Positions 1 to 8,522 of a DNA stretch of 64,000 bases are shown piece after piece. The notes under the pieces are model-generated. The model saw only the letters and a program-made list of their open reading frames with translations, did no database searches and was not told where the DNA came from. The position numbers were made by a program, and so were the translations under genes. Position 1 is the first letter of the stretch. Each line of letters starts with the position of its first letter. The stretch comes from Deferribacteres bacterium (lineage in GTDB: Bacteria; Zhuqueibacterota; Zhuqueibacteria; Zhuqueibacterales; Geothermadaptataceae), in the NCBI GenBank assembly GCA_020633655.1, contig JACKDF010000002.1, forward strand, positions 1 through 64,000, given 5' to 3'.

Positions 1-2
1 CC

Positions 3-70
3 ACGCTCAAATTCGGGCCCTTCTGCAAGCTCAGGGTCCGAATTTGCATGTTTTTCTACAATCTCGTCAG
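3..70. repeat. Dispersed palindromic repeat, copy 1 (right part only)
   Basis: This 68-base stretch matches 4446-4513 without gaps and with 6 mismatches. It holds an inverted repeat, AAATTCGGGCCC against GGGTCCGAATTT, that would fold as a 12-bp stem with one G-U pair around a 13-base loop. The second copy shows that the element extends further left, so the window edge probably cuts this one. No gene is seen in the rest of 1-305. A weak stem near 140-175 (AATTGCCC...GGGCGATT followed by five T) might be a terminator for a gene lying to the left. Confidence 0.75.
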
Positions 71-305
71 AGTTTATTCAATTTTTTTATGATTTCTGAA
101 ACTACTGACGAATATGAAATTTCGCTATGACACAAATTGCAATTGCCCTTGTAAGGAATTGGGCGATTTTTGTTTCACAAAAAGGACGAAAAAGGGAAAT
201 TTCTGTTTAACCTTATTAATTCATAAATACCAAGCTTGGACAAGGGGGCCCCTTTGCTCATAATTAGCTTTACATAATACAGGAATAAACAAGGTTCATT
301 GGATT

Positions 306-1295
306 TCAATGGGAGATGAGGTTCTCTTCAGTTGTTTGTTGTTCGGCAGCAGTTACGATGTTCGCAAAATCGGCAGCGCTGCGTGCTGTAACCAATTTTG
401 CCCGTAATTCTCTCGCACCATGGATGCCACTAATATACTTCGCCACGTGTTTGCGAAAGAGAATCAAACCATAATCACCTTCATAAAATTCGAGATTGGC
501 TGCGAGGTGTCGCCGAATCATGGTTAATTTCTCAGCAAGGGTTACGTCCTCTGCATTTTTCCCGGCAAAAATCCATGGATTCCCGATGGCAGCCCGGGCT
601 ATCATCACCGCATCACAGCCGGTATGGTCCCGCATACGCTTTATGTCCGCGACCGAAGTCACATCGCCATTGCCGATGACTGGAATCTGTGCCATACTTT
701 TAATCTCCGCAATGGCATCCCAATTGGCCTGCCCTTGGTACGCTTGTTTTTTGGTACGACCGTGCACTGCCACAAGTTGGGCTCCGTTTTCCTGCATTGC
801 GCGTACAACATCACGGTAATTCAAGCTATCGTGGTCCCAGCCAAGGCGGATTTTCCCCGTAACCGGAAATGGCAACTCACGGCTTAAAAGATTAAAGATA
901 TGCCCGATTTTGGAGGGATCTTTCAACAGAGCTGCGCCCGCTCCTTTTCCGGAAACTTTTTTCACCGAGCACCCCATGTTAATGTCGATAATGTCCGGTT
1001 GCAATTCGGAAATGCGCTTGGCGGCTTCGAGAATAACTTCAGGATTAGCACCAAAAATCTGGAAAACGACGGGCCGTTCCTCTGTTGCATAGCGCAGCAT
1101 TCGCAATGATTTTTGGTTGTCGCGAATGATAGCTTCTGTGGAAACAAATTCTGAATAACTCATTGCCGAGCCCAATTCACGGCAAATTGAACGGTAGGGC
1201 AGATCAGAAAAACCAGCCATCGGCGCCAGAATTACATGACCGTAAACCGGGATCGGGCCAACGTGAAAAGAAGGCGTTTTTGTTTTATGATTCAT
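306..1295 (-). CDS. dusB: tRNA-dihydrouridine synthase, DusB-like
   Basis: Flavin-dependent reduction of uridine to dihydrouridine in tRNA, in the cytoplasm. The 329-residue length is usual for Dus. The TIM-barrel start VILAPMAGFSDLPYR (residues 21-35) is the FMN-binding loop. DINMGCSVKKV (104-114) carries the catalytic Cys109, followed by the Dus motif GKGAGAALLKDP. TGKIRLGWD and the phosphate-binding GNGDV are also present. The family assignment is firm; DusB rather than DusA/C is judged from overall likeness. No clear Shine-Dalgarno precedes the ATG at 1295, but conserved barrel sequence begins soon after it. It is transcribed away from its neighbours as a single gene. Confidence 0.93.
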   Translation of the reverse strand: MNHKTKTPSFHVGPIPVYGHVILAPMAGFSDLPYRSICRELGSAMSYSEFVSTEAIIRDNQKSLRMLRYATEERPVVFQIFGANPEVILEAAKRISELQPDIIDINMGCSVKKVSGKGAGAALLKDPSKIGHIFNLLSRELPFPVTGKIRLGWDHDSLNYRDVVRAMQENGAQLVAVHGRTKKQAYQGQANWDAIAEIKSMAQIPVIGNGDVTSVADIKRMRDHTGCDAVMIARAAIGNPWIFAGKNAEDVTLAEKLTMIRRHLAANLEFYEGDYGLILFRKHVAKYISGIHGARELRAKLVTARSAADFANIVTAAEQQTTEENLISH

Positions 1296-1546
1296 ACAGC
1301 TATTTTTTTGAATGGAAAGTAACTCGACCCACGCTGCGTCGTGTGCGTCCTGAATGAAAAAAATGAGCGCCTATTATATAAAATAACTGGAAATAATGCA
1401 AGCATCCTCAGTTTTGTTTGTTCGTGGCATTTATTTTGTAAAAAAATGTCGATGATTTGAAAAGAGGCTAAAATTCCTTGACTCTTGGAGCGATTTCATT
1501 AAATTATTTAGCGGTTTTATGAAATCCGGACTGGAAGGCACTAAGT

Positions 1547-1966
1547 ATGAAAAATCATTTAAAAATTTTTTTAGTATGTCTCGCTCTCGCTTCGGGGTTG
1601 CTTTTTGCTGATTCCATACTGAAAAGATTTGATGTAAATCCGGGATACAACAAAGTAACTGTTATTTGGGAAACTGCAGAAGAAACCGGTATTAAGGGCT
1701 ATGAGCTGCAAAGAGGCTTAACGGAAACCAGTTTTTCACGGCTCACCTATATGGATTGTAAAAACGACAATCAGTCATCTCACAAATATGAGTATGAAGA
1801 TATGTCCGTTTTCAAAACATCAACTGCTGGAGCCCGGACTTATTACTATCGAATTAAAATTGAAAAAACAGACGGGAGCTTTGAACTCTCAGCAGTAGAA
1901 AAGGTCGTGCCCACCGTTTCAAGCGCACGTCAGACCTGGGGTAGTATTAAAGCGATGTTTCGTTAA
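1547..1966 (+). CDS. Small exported protein with one fibronectin III-like domain
   Basis: A 139-residue protein with an N-terminal hydrophobic signal segment (residues 5-21, ending near LFADS), so probably exported. The rest reads as a single FN3-like beta domain: NKVTVIWETAEETGIKGYELQR, then a tyrosine-rich stretch (YYYRIKIEKTDGSFELS) typical of the last strands of FN3 repeats in FCB secreted proteins. No sorting tail or catalytic motif is visible. It stands alone and is followed by a good terminator. Function unknown; possibly a surface adhesion or scaffold piece. Confidence 0.7.
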   Translation: MKNHLKIFLVCLALASGLLFADSILKRFDVNPGYNKVTVIWETAEETGIKGYELQRGLTETSFSRLTYMDCKNDNQSSHKYEYEDMSVFKTSTAGARTYYYRIKIEKTDGSFELSAVEKVVPTVSSARQTWGSIKAMFR

Positions 1967-2047
1967 ACTTCCCTCACCAGCCCGGTCAGTGAAACAAACG
2001 CTGACACTTCAGGAATCGGGGAGTTGAGGATATCAGTAAAAAATTTT

Positions 2048-2071
2048 GGCAGCCAAATGGTTGCCTTTTTT
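2048..2071 (+). terminator. Rho-independent terminator after the FN3-like gene
   Basis: GGCAGCC, loop AAAT, GGTTGCC (one G-U pair), followed at once by six T. It lies 82 bases after the stop at 1966 and just before the next gene, so it separates the two transcripts. Confidence 0.8.
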
Positions 2072-2100
2072 GTTTCTACACAAAGGTAATTGATAAAAGA

Positions 2101-2724
2101 ATGAAACGAACTTCACAGCTTTTATTTGTAATCTATCTTTTAGTCGTGTTGATTGCCGGCATGCTTGCACCGGATTATTACATAATTACCCGCAATACAA
2201 TTTCTGAATTGGGTGCACAAGGCTTTCCCAATGCCTGGTTAATGCGCGCGGGATTTTTTATTCTGGGGAGCGCAGTAACTGCAATGGTTTTTGCTTTGAG
2301 CAAAACAAAACGATGGAGTTTCTTACAGGCATCTGCATTGATGGGACTCCTCATATATGCCGGCGCTCTTTTTATTTTGGGCTGGTGGTCCGACAAGAAT
2401 TTCTTCGTACTGGATCACAATCTGGATTCATTCCTGCATGAATTTTTCTATCGCATATCGTTGCTCTTTTTTCTGCTATCGGTGACTTTGAATGCCATGG
2501 TCGTCAAGGACAAAAATTTTATAATTCTCAGTGTTTTTACCTTTTGCGCCGTGCTCATCTTGCGTTATCTTTTTTCTGAATTTGTGGATTATCAGGGCAT
2601 TACGGAGCGAATGATGCAGGTTGTGGTTGTTTATTGGCTTTTAAAATTAAATTCTGTGCCGGAATATTTCTTTAGCAAGATTGAAAATGATATGGGAAAA
2701 ATTGCGAGCACTTTGGTGAAATAA
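2101..2724 (+). CDS. DUF998-like integral membrane protein
   Basis: A 207-residue inner-membrane protein with about six hydrophobic helices. The first is at residues 6-23, followed by the stretch YIITRNTISELGAQGFPNAW, which matches the conserved loop of the DUF998 family (NxxSELG...N). Two aromatic-rich helices follow at roughly 110-130 and 135-155. The family has no established biochemical role. The gene is preceded by the terminator at 2048-2071 and followed by a 93-base gap before the methyltransferase gene, so it could be a short two- or three-gene transcript with it. Confidence 0.75.
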   Translation: MKRTSQLLFVIYLLVVLIAGMLAPDYYIITRNTISELGAQGFPNAWLMRAGFFILGSAVTAMVFALSKTKRWSFLQASALMGLLIYAGALFILGWWSDKNFFVLDHNLDSFLHEFFYRISLLFFLLSVTLNAMVVKDKNFIILSVFTFCAVLILRYLFSEFVDYQGITERMMQVVVVYWLLKLNSVPEYFFSKIENDMGKIASTLVK

Positions 2725-2817
2725 TCGAATTTAAAGAAAATTTTCGGATTCGTTCTGCACAAAAAATTCAAAAGAAGACCGGGCAATTGAATCCTTTTTA
2801 CAAATCCAAAGTCTGCC

Positions 2818-3510
2818 ATGGATAACCAGACAAAGCAAGAATTGATGACTTACCTTTCGAGGTATATCACCCAGAATAAACTCGACCGTATTGAGGAAGT
2901 ATTGCAAAACCGGACACGCTACATCGCGGTTGTGACCGACGATTTGTACCATACCCACAATGCAAGCGCTGTCATTCGATCGTGTGAGTGCTTTGGAATC
3001 CAGGACCTTTATGCGATCGAAAATACCAACATATTTCAAATGCATAAAGCCATCACCTCAGGCGCTGGTAAATGGATTGACATCCTTCGTTTCCCCGAAA
3101 AAGGGGAAGAAAATATTAAAATGTGTGTGCGTGAGTTGCGGCGGAAAAAATACCGGATAGCGGTTACGACACTTGAAGAAAATTCAGTTACACCCGATGA
3201 AATTTCGCTGGATGAACCTGTCGCCCTCGTTTTTGGAAATGAGGAGGTCGGCGTAAATCCACTGCTTTTAAAAGAAGCGGATATCCATGTGAAAATTCCG
3301 ATGTACGGTTTTACACAGAGCTTCAATATCTCGGTGAGTGCGGCATTGCTGGTCTCCCCGTTGATCGAACGGCTGCATAAATCAGGGATTGAATGGCAGC
3401 TCTCGGAGCAGGAAATATTTGATTTGCGCCTCGATTGGATTCGCAGGGTGGAGGGGAGCAATTCTCGAAAAATGGAATTGTTGGAGAAGCATTTTTTTGA
3501 ACATAGATAA
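2818..3510 (+). CDS. trmH: SpoU/TrmH-family tRNA (guanosine-2'-O)-methyltransferase
   Basis: SAM-dependent 2'-O-ribose methylation of RNA; the best guess is Gm18 of tRNA. The 230 residues hold the three SpoU motifs in order: HNASAVIRSCECFG near 43-57 (the Asn and Arg of motif 1), ALVFGNEEVGV near 137-147 (motif 2), and FTQSFNISVSAALLV near 160-175 (motif 3). These form the trefoil-knot SAM pocket. An N-terminal helix and a basic C-terminal helix flank the fold, as in TrmH. The likeness is closer to TrmH than to RlmB because there is no separate N-terminal RNA-binding domain. The next gene starts 17 bases downstream, suggesting co-transcription. Confidence 0.88.
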   Translation: MDNQTKQELMTYLSRYITQNKLDRIEEVLQNRTRYIAVVTDDLYHTHNASAVIRSCECFGIQDLYAIENTNIFQMHKAITSGAGKWIDILRFPEKGEENIKMCVRELRRKKYRIAVTTLEENSVTPDEISLDEPVALVFGNEEVGVNPLLLKEADIHVKIPMYGFTQSFNISVSAALLVSPLIERLHKSGIEWQLSEQEIFDLRLDWIRRVEGSNSRKMELLEKHFFEHR

Positions 3511-3527
3511 AAATTGGAGAGAGAAAA

Positions 3528-4316
3528 ATGGCAAAGAGCGATTTGCTGCAGGCTTATTGGCAAAATAAAACTGTACTTATAACCGGGGCTTCTTCCGGAC
3601 TTGGTATCGCGATTACAAAAGCATTGGCACCGTATCACGTCACCTTTGGTTTGCTAAGCCGGCGAAAAGATAAAATGGTCGAGCTTGCCGAGTCGCTTAG
3701 CCAGGGCAACAGCCGTTTCTGGATTCGCGTGTGCGATGTGCAGGATCGTGAGGATGTTTACGAAGCGGTGAATGAATTTAAAGAGTATGCAGGCCGTATC
3801 GATGTGGTGTGGGTGAATGCTGGAGTGGGCGCCAAATCCAATCTGTTCAAATGGGAATGGGAGTCCTTTGAATCCTGCATGCAAACAAATCTGATGGGAG
3901 CGGTTTACACCACGAAAGCTTCTCTGGAAGTCATGATTCCACAAAATCATGGGGCCATAGTCGCAATCAGTTCTGTTGCTTCAATGCGAGGTTTGCCGGG
4001 CAGTAGTGCGTACAGCATGACAAAAATCGCGCTCAACACGATGATGGAAAGCCTCGCCACACAAGCGAGAGATATTCAGTTTACTTCCATTTTGCCCGGG
4101 TGGGTTGAAACCCCAATGACTGCAGGTCGGAAAAATTTATGGTGGCTCATTCCTGCTGACAAAGCAGCGCAGAAAATGATAACCGCTGTGGCGAGAAAGA
4201 AATTTAAATATATTTACCCCTGGCAAATGTTTCTGTTATACCATGCCATGCGCAGCCTGCCCACCGGATTTTATATAAAAGCAGCCAGAAAATTGTTCAT
4301 GGGGAAAAAGAAATAA
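3528..4316 (+). CDS. Short-chain dehydrogenase/reductase
   Basis: NAD(P)-dependent oxidoreductase of the classical SDR type, 262 residues. Visible motifs are VLITGASSGLGIAI (cofactor Rossmann loop, about residues 16-29), the NAG motif (VNAGVG), the catalytic Ser in AISSVAS and YSMTK (Tyr-x-x-x-Lys). The C-terminal part includes LPGWVETPMT, typical of SDRs acting on lipids or sugars. The substrate cannot be told from sequence. The start has a strong Shine-Dalgarno (GGAGAGAG) and lies 17 bases after the trmH stop, so the two are probably co-transcribed. Confidence 0.9.
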   Translation: MAKSDLLQAYWQNKTVLITGASSGLGIAITKALAPYHVTFGLLSRRKDKMVELAESLSQGNSRFWIRVCDVQDREDVYEAVNEFKEYAGRIDVVWVNAGVGAKSNLFKWEWESFESCMQTNLMGAVYTTKASLEVMIPQNHGAIVAISSVASMRGLPGSSAYSMTKIALNTMMESLATQARDIQFTSILPGWVETPMTAGRKNLWWLIPADKAAQKMITAVARKKFKYIYPWQMFLLYHAMRSLPTGFYIKAARKLFMGKKK

Positions 4317-4360
4317 GCGTTTTTCATTACCTTGTCCCCGGGGCCCATGCAGTACCAACT

Positions 4361-4513
4361 CCGACGTGACTGTCGAAAAAGTGATAAACCGGACGTTGAG
4401 CTGGCCTGCACTGAGTAAATTCGAAGTGTCGAAACGGCTGGTTCTACGCTCAAATTCGGGCCCATCGGCATGCTCAGGGTCCGAATTTGCATGTTTTTCG
4501 ACGGTCTCGTCAG
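4361..4513. repeat. MITE-like palindromic element, full copy of the 3-70 family
   Basis: The outer ends 4361-4380 and 4494-4513 are inverted repeats (17 of 20 positions pair, core GTCGAAAAA/TTTTTCGAC). Inside, 4451-4487 holds the 12-bp stem AAATTCGGGCCC/GGGTCCGAATTT. The right 68 bases recur at 3-70. No open frame inside looks like a gene. It sits in the gap between the SDR gene and a minus-strand gene, both pointing into it, and is followed by a T-rich run. Confidence 0.72.
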
Positions 4514-4580
4514 GTTTTTTTTCTTCGGTTTTTGAAACTCCTATTGAGCAAGCTTGGCGCATTGGGTTTTTCGTAATGTT

Positions 4581-5018
4581 CTAAAATTGCCGTCTTAAAT
4601 TTAAACTCCATGAGTGAAGTTTGTGGTCGCCGACAAAGGTTGTCCCGCGATTGTAATACTTGTCCTCCTCCTGCATCAGCATGACTTCGGAACCCATGTA
4701 GTCGCCTTCTTCGCTGTAAAATTGAGAAATGATGGTTTCAGCTATCAGCAAAAATTTCCCCTTTAAATTTCCCATAAGCGTATGCTCAGCCTGCCAATTC
4801 AAGAAGTCATTTTTTTCATTCCAGGGTTGTATCTCCCACTCATGCCGAACGTCCGGTTCCAGTGGATCCGCCAATTCAATCCAGCTTTCATATAGCCAAA
4901 GATGATCGTGATGTTCGATGCGAAGCGTGCCCTCTGCAGCGAAGACGACATCGCTTTCGTTGGTGTATTTTCCCTCAACTTCCCATGTACCTGGTGTAAG
5001 AATCAAAGTGTGTTTCAT
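4581..5018 (-). CDS. Conserved-looking hypothetical cytosolic protein, 145 aa
   Basis: No signal peptide or membrane segment. The sequence is acidic and aromatic, with alternating strand-like segments (TLRIEHHDHLWLYESWIEL, EWEIQPWNEKNDFLNW, HSWSLNLRR), suggesting a small beta-barrel or beta-sandwich fold. No catalytic motif is recognised and no family is proposed. Codon use looks like that of its neighbours, and the start MKHTLILTPGTW is the only sensible one. It lies downstream of and co-directional with nothing close, between a MITE-like element and the CsgG-like gene. Confidence 0.6.
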   Translation of the reverse strand: MKHTLILTPGTWEVEGKYTNESDVVFAAEGTLRIEHHDHLWLYESWIELADPLEPDVRHEWEIQPWNEKNDFLNWQAEHTLMGNLKGKFLLIAETIISQFYSEEGDYMGSEVMLMQEEDKYYNRGTTFVGDHKLHSWSLNLRRQF

Positions 5019-5135
5019 CCATGTATCCTGTGACGATTCGAATGCGCTGTACTTTCATTTATTCAAGCATTTTTGAGATTTTCGACTATCCTGCAAAGGG
5101 ATCAGTCTCAATCTTGGTGTTTATGAATTAACAGG

Positions 5136-6101
5136 TTAGAGCTGTTCCTGCAATTGCTGCATTTCCTCTATTCGCTGATCTAACTTTTGCAGCGCACGCG
5201 CATATTTGTCCTCTGCCTGAATCCTGTATGCTATTTCAAAATTTTCCCTGGCTTCGTCAAACTGATTTGTGACCATGTATCCAAGGCCAAGGTTATAATA
5301 TGCTTTATCGACCTTGTTGCGACTGTGTTTATATTTTTCCACAGCAGATTGGAAAATTGTGATGGCTTCATCCCAATCGCCAATTTTCGCCATATCGTAG
5401 CCATGTTTTAGCTCAGGCATTTTATCGTCCATGGCAAAGGAGACGGCTACATTTTCGGTGTAGGGTGCAATTTTGTGCATAAAATTAGTTACGATATGTT
5501 CGCGACAGCGGTTGAAAAGTGCTTTGTCATCAATTTCCTCCGGCCTTTTATCGTCGCGGTATTGTGTCTGGGATACCGATTTATCCAGTTTGTTGATGGC
5601 AATGATTTTTCCGGTTTGCAAATCGACGACACGCAAAGTGACAGTGACTTTAGCTGTGCCTTTGCGTTGCCATTTTACGGTCGTTTTGCCGCTTTTTTTA
5701 TCGAACTCATCCTCGTGGGACAGATCTTCCGCATAGTCGTATTCCGAGACATTTCCAAATATGAGTGCTGCGGCACCGATAAGCTTTCCGACTTCAACGG
5801 CCGTCGATTCGTCGACGTAACCCGAAAGCGTAAGGGAGTGCTCCTCCAGAATCCGGTCAAGATGCTGGCGGTCAAGCACTTCGAACCTTCTCGATTGAAA
5901 AAGAGCAATAGTTAGATCGTCTGTCAGTTGTCTGCTGCCTCTGCCGGTTATTTCGCCTATAGCGATTTTGTTAATATTTTTCAGATTTATTTCCGCTGGT
6001 CGAGTGACCGGCACAGTCACGCTGCTGGAGCTGCACGCGCTGATAAACATCACGATGGACAAGTGCAGGAAAATTGTCTGAATTCTTCTGGAAATCTGCA
6101 T
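5136..6101 (-). CDS. CsgG-like lipoprotein with C-terminal TPR
   Basis: A 321-residue lipoprotein. The signal peptide ends in a lipobox (FISACSSSS). Residues about 40-215 form a CsgG-type domain: INKIAIGEITGRGSRQ, a degenerate nucleotide-like fold (FEVLDRQHLDRILEEHSL) and VGKLIGAAALIFGNVSEY. The C-terminal third (about 235-315) has two tetratricopeptide-like helices, ending in coiled-coil-prone LDQRIEEMQQLQEQL. CsgG-family proteins make or support outer-membrane pores and assemblies. With a TPR end it is more likely a periplasm-facing assembly or scaffold lipoprotein than a curli exporter, since no curli genes are near. The stop codon overlaps a short dispersed motif (5109-5138). Confidence 0.78.
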   Translation of the reverse strand: MQISRRIQTIFLHLSIVMFISACSSSSVTVPVTRPAEINLKNINKIAIGEITGRGSRQLTDDLTIALFQSRRFEVLDRQHLDRILEEHSLTLSGYVDESTAVEVGKLIGAAALIFGNVSEYDYAEDLSHEDEFDKKSGKTTVKWQRKGTAKVTVTLRVVDLQTGKIIAINKLDKSVSQTQYRDDKRPEEIDDKALFNRCREHIVTNFMHKIAPYTENVAVSFAMDDKMPELKHGYDMAKIGDWDEAITIFQSAVEKYKHSRNKVDKAYYNLGLGYMVTNQFDEARENFEIAYRIQAEDKYARALQKLDQRIEEMQQLQEQL

Positions 6102-6205
6102 AAATTACTCCTATCTTAAAGACGATGTATATCCCATAGTTCGTCGCGAGAGTAGGTTTAATAAATAAATGAGTGAGTTGCAATTTAAAAAATAGAAGCA
6201 GGAAT

Positions 6206-7066
6206 ATGGATATCAAACAACAATACATACAGGAAATTGTTGAAAATAGAGACAGCGGTGCCAGTGAATTAGCACGGCGTTGCCTGGAGATCGTCACGGA
6301 TATCATTTGGAAAATTCAAACCAATGGTGTCGCTGAAATGAAAAGCGAAATTATCGACTTCGCGCATGCATTGCAGGCCGCCCGGCCAAGCATGTCTCCC
6401 ATAAAAAATTTATTGCAAACCTGGCTTGATAATTTACAAACCTTACCCACTTTTACACTGCAGGAATTCCGCCTGGAGGCTATGAAAACGGCGGAAGATT
6501 TAATCGAAAGCTCAAAAAGGGCAGTCGATGAGGCTGCAACAACTCTGTCGCAGCTCATCAAACCCAACAGCAGGATAATGACTTACAGTTACAGTTCGAC
6601 GGTTTTTTCGCTTATAAAAATATGCCGCAACTCCGGTATTCAGTTGTTTATTCCGGAAAGCAGGCCCCTTTGCGAGGGGGCACGTCTTGCCGAAACGACA
6701 GCAAAGTTGGGCGTGGATACGACAGTAATAACCGAGAGCCAAATCGGTTTGATCGTGCCTAAAGTTGACCTGGTTGTTGTTGGTGCTGACACTGTTTTTA
6801 AAAATGGTGACGTGGTGAATAAAGCAGGCACAAGCCTCATCGCTATGGCGGCTCACGCAGCGAATAAACCATTTTACGTGGCCTTTGAAAAATTCAAACA
6901 AGCAAACGCGGAGGAGCACTCAGTGGAGTTGGAGAGTATGGCTGAATCGGAGCTGGGTTTAAAAGAGCAAGCCAACTTGCGTGTTTTTAATTATTATTTT
7001 GATATTACACCAGCGCACTACATTACTGCCTGGATAACCGAAGATGGAGTGAGGTTGAATCGATGA
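6206..7066 (+). CDS. eIF2B alpha/R15P-isomerase-like family protein
   Basis: The 286-residue protein starts at MDIKQQY, preceded by AGCAGGA. An in-frame ATG upstream exists but lacks a ribosome site. The first ~110 residues are helical. The C-terminal Rossmann-like half carries the family signatures SRIMTYSYSSTVFSL (122-136), SRPLCEGARLA and VVGADTVFKNGDVVNKAGT (191-209, with Asp195). In ribose-1,5-bisphosphate isomerases the first motif holds a catalytic Cys; here the position is Ser128, as in eIF2B regulatory subunits. A metabolic isomerase role is therefore doubtful and a sugar- or nucleotide-phosphate sensing role is possible. Its stop overlaps the next start (ATGA), pointing to translational coupling with the phosphodiesterase. 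Confidence 0.78.
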   Translation: MDIKQQYIQEIVENRDSGASELARRCLEIVTDIIWKIQTNGVAEMKSEIIDFAHALQAARPSMSPIKNLLQTWLDNLQTLPTFTLQEFRLEAMKTAEDLIESSKRAVDEAATTLSQLIKPNSRIMTYSYSSTVFSLIKICRNSGIQLFIPESRPLCEGARLAETTAKLGVDTTVITESQIGLIVPKVDLVVVGADTVFKNGDVVNKAGTSLIAMAAHAANKPFYVAFEKFKQANAEEHSVELESMAESELGLKEQANLRVFNYYFDITPAHYITAWITEDGVRLNR

Positions 7067-8316
7067 AATCGTACAAACGAACGCATGTCGTGCTGATCAC
7101 CAGCGTTCTTCTTTTTTTAGCGCTCCTGGCGTGTTCACAACAAAAAAATGCACCTGATAAATCGCAGCAAACCGTTCTTCTGGTCTCAATCGATGGATTT
7201 CGCTGGGATTATTTTCAAAAATGTGCAACACCGCATTTTGATAGCCTTGCAAAAGCGGGTGTGAAAGCCGATGGCTTGATTCCTGTTTTTCCTTCCTTAA
7301 CCTTTCCAAACCATTATTCGATCATAACCGGACTTTATGCAGAAAATCACGGGATTATTTCCAATTATATGTATGATCCGGTAACACAGGATTCGTTTTC
7401 TATTAAACGGGAGTCAACAATACTCAATCCTGTCTGGTGGGGTGGTGAGCCGCTTTGGAACACAGCGGAGAAGCAGGGCTTGCGGGCTGCTTCTTTTTTC
7501 TGGGCTGGTTCGGAGACAGCTATCGATGGGTTGCACCCTTCGATGTACAAAAAATATGACGACGACATTCCCGATAAAACCCGAATCGATTCCGTGCTTT
7601 CCTGGCTGGCTTATCCCGAGAGCAAACGACCACGTTTCATAACGCTTTATTTCAGTTTTATTGATCATCTTGGGCACCGGTACGGTCCGGATTCTCCGGA
7701 GATCGTTCAGGGTATCAGTCGAATGGATAGTCTCATTGGTTACCTCGGTGATGGTTTAAAACGGGTGCCGCAAGAGGTAAATCTTGTTGTCGTTAGTGAC
7801 CACGGAATGGCTGAGACCAGTACCGACCGAATTATTGAAATCGATGATTACATTGATCTTAATGATGTGAGCTATGCAGATTGGTACATTGTGAGTACAG
7901 TATTGCCAAAAGATGGCAAGCGGGATGTTCTGTATGATAAATTGTACAATGCACACCCGAACCTGCATGTTTTCAAAAAAGAAGATATCCCGGCACGCTT
8001 TCATTTTCAAAATAATGCACGTATTCATCCCCTGGTGCTTATTGCGGATACTGGGTGGGAGGTTATGACAAAAGCCCGGGCGCAACGCCGCAGGCAATAT
8101 AAAAAATTCGGGGGTGCACACGGTTACGACAATATGGATAAACGCATGCACGGAATTTTTCTGGCATCGGGTCCAGCATTTCAGAAAGATATGCAGGTTT
8201 CTTCATTTCAAAACGTCCATATCTACGATCTCATTTGTTCTGTCCTGAATATAACTCCAGCACAAAATGATGGTCAATTGGACTCGGTCAAATATTTCTC
8301 TGCGAACCCGGATTGA
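7063..8316 (+). CDS. NPP-type nucleotide pyrophosphatase/phosphodiesterase lipoprotein
   Basis: Alkaline-phosphatase superfamily, ectonucleotide pyrophosphatase branch; hydrolyses phosphodiester or pyrophosphate bonds outside the inner membrane. The signal peptide ends in a lipobox (LLACS, Cys near 24). Metal and catalytic motifs are in family order: VSIDGFRWDYF (first Asp), FPSLTFPNHYSIITGLY (Thr nucleophile in TFPNHY), FIDHLGHRYGPDS (Asp-x-x-x-His), VVSDHGMAE (Asp-His) and GAHGYDN (last His). The 417-residue length fits bacterial NPPs. The substrate is unknown. It overlaps the eIF2B-like gene by 4 bases, with a GAGG ribosome site inside that gene. Confidence 0.92.
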   Translation: MKSYKRTHVVLITSVLLFLALLACSQQKNAPDKSQQTVLLVSIDGFRWDYFQKCATPHFDSLAKAGVKADGLIPVFPSLTFPNHYSIITGLYAENHGIISNYMYDPVTQDSFSIKRESTILNPVWWGGEPLWNTAEKQGLRAASFFWAGSETAIDGLHPSMYKKYDDDIPDKTRIDSVLSWLAYPESKRPRFITLYFSFIDHLGHRYGPDSPEIVQGISRMDSLIGYLGDGLKRVPQEVNLVVVSDHGMAETSTDRIIEIDDYIDLNDVSYADWYIVSTVLPKDGKRDVLYDKLYNAHPNLHVFKKEDIPARFHFQNNARIHPLVLIADTGWEVMTKARAQRRRQYKKFGGAHGYDNMDKRMHGIFLASGPAFQKDMQVSSFQNVHIYDLICSVLNITPAQNDGQLDSVKYFSANPD

Positions 8317-8432
8317 CCACACTTCTGAAGGCGCTCATCTCCAAATTAAGAGCCTGAATTCTGGTGAAATGATGCTCATCTTGGCGAATTCGAGTTCCTT
8401 TTGGAGAATTCCGTTATGGTGATCCTTTAAAT

Positions 8433-8507
8433 TCAACACTCAATGATCAACAAACAATTTTCAATATTCAAATTTTTTAGGCTTGGAAATTGTAAATTGA
8501 GTGTTGA
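8433..8507. terminator. Hairpin between convergent genes (two-way terminator candidate)
   Basis: TCAACACTCAAT (8433-8444) and ATTGAGTGTTGA (8496-8507) are perfect 12-base inverted repeats. A weaker inner pairing (CAATTTTC with GGAAATTG) and an internal T6 run are also present. It lies between two genes that converge at 8316 and 8523. Part of its right arm (ATTGAGTGTTG-TTATTG) recurs at 62624-62642 near another hairpin, so it may be a dispersed repeat used as a terminator. Confidence 0.55.
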
Positions 8508-8522
8508 TTATTGGAAATTACT

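Noticed and set aside
3036..3638. 200-codon minus-strand frame over trmH and the SDR start
   Set aside because: Both plus-strand genes have full family motifs; this frame has none.
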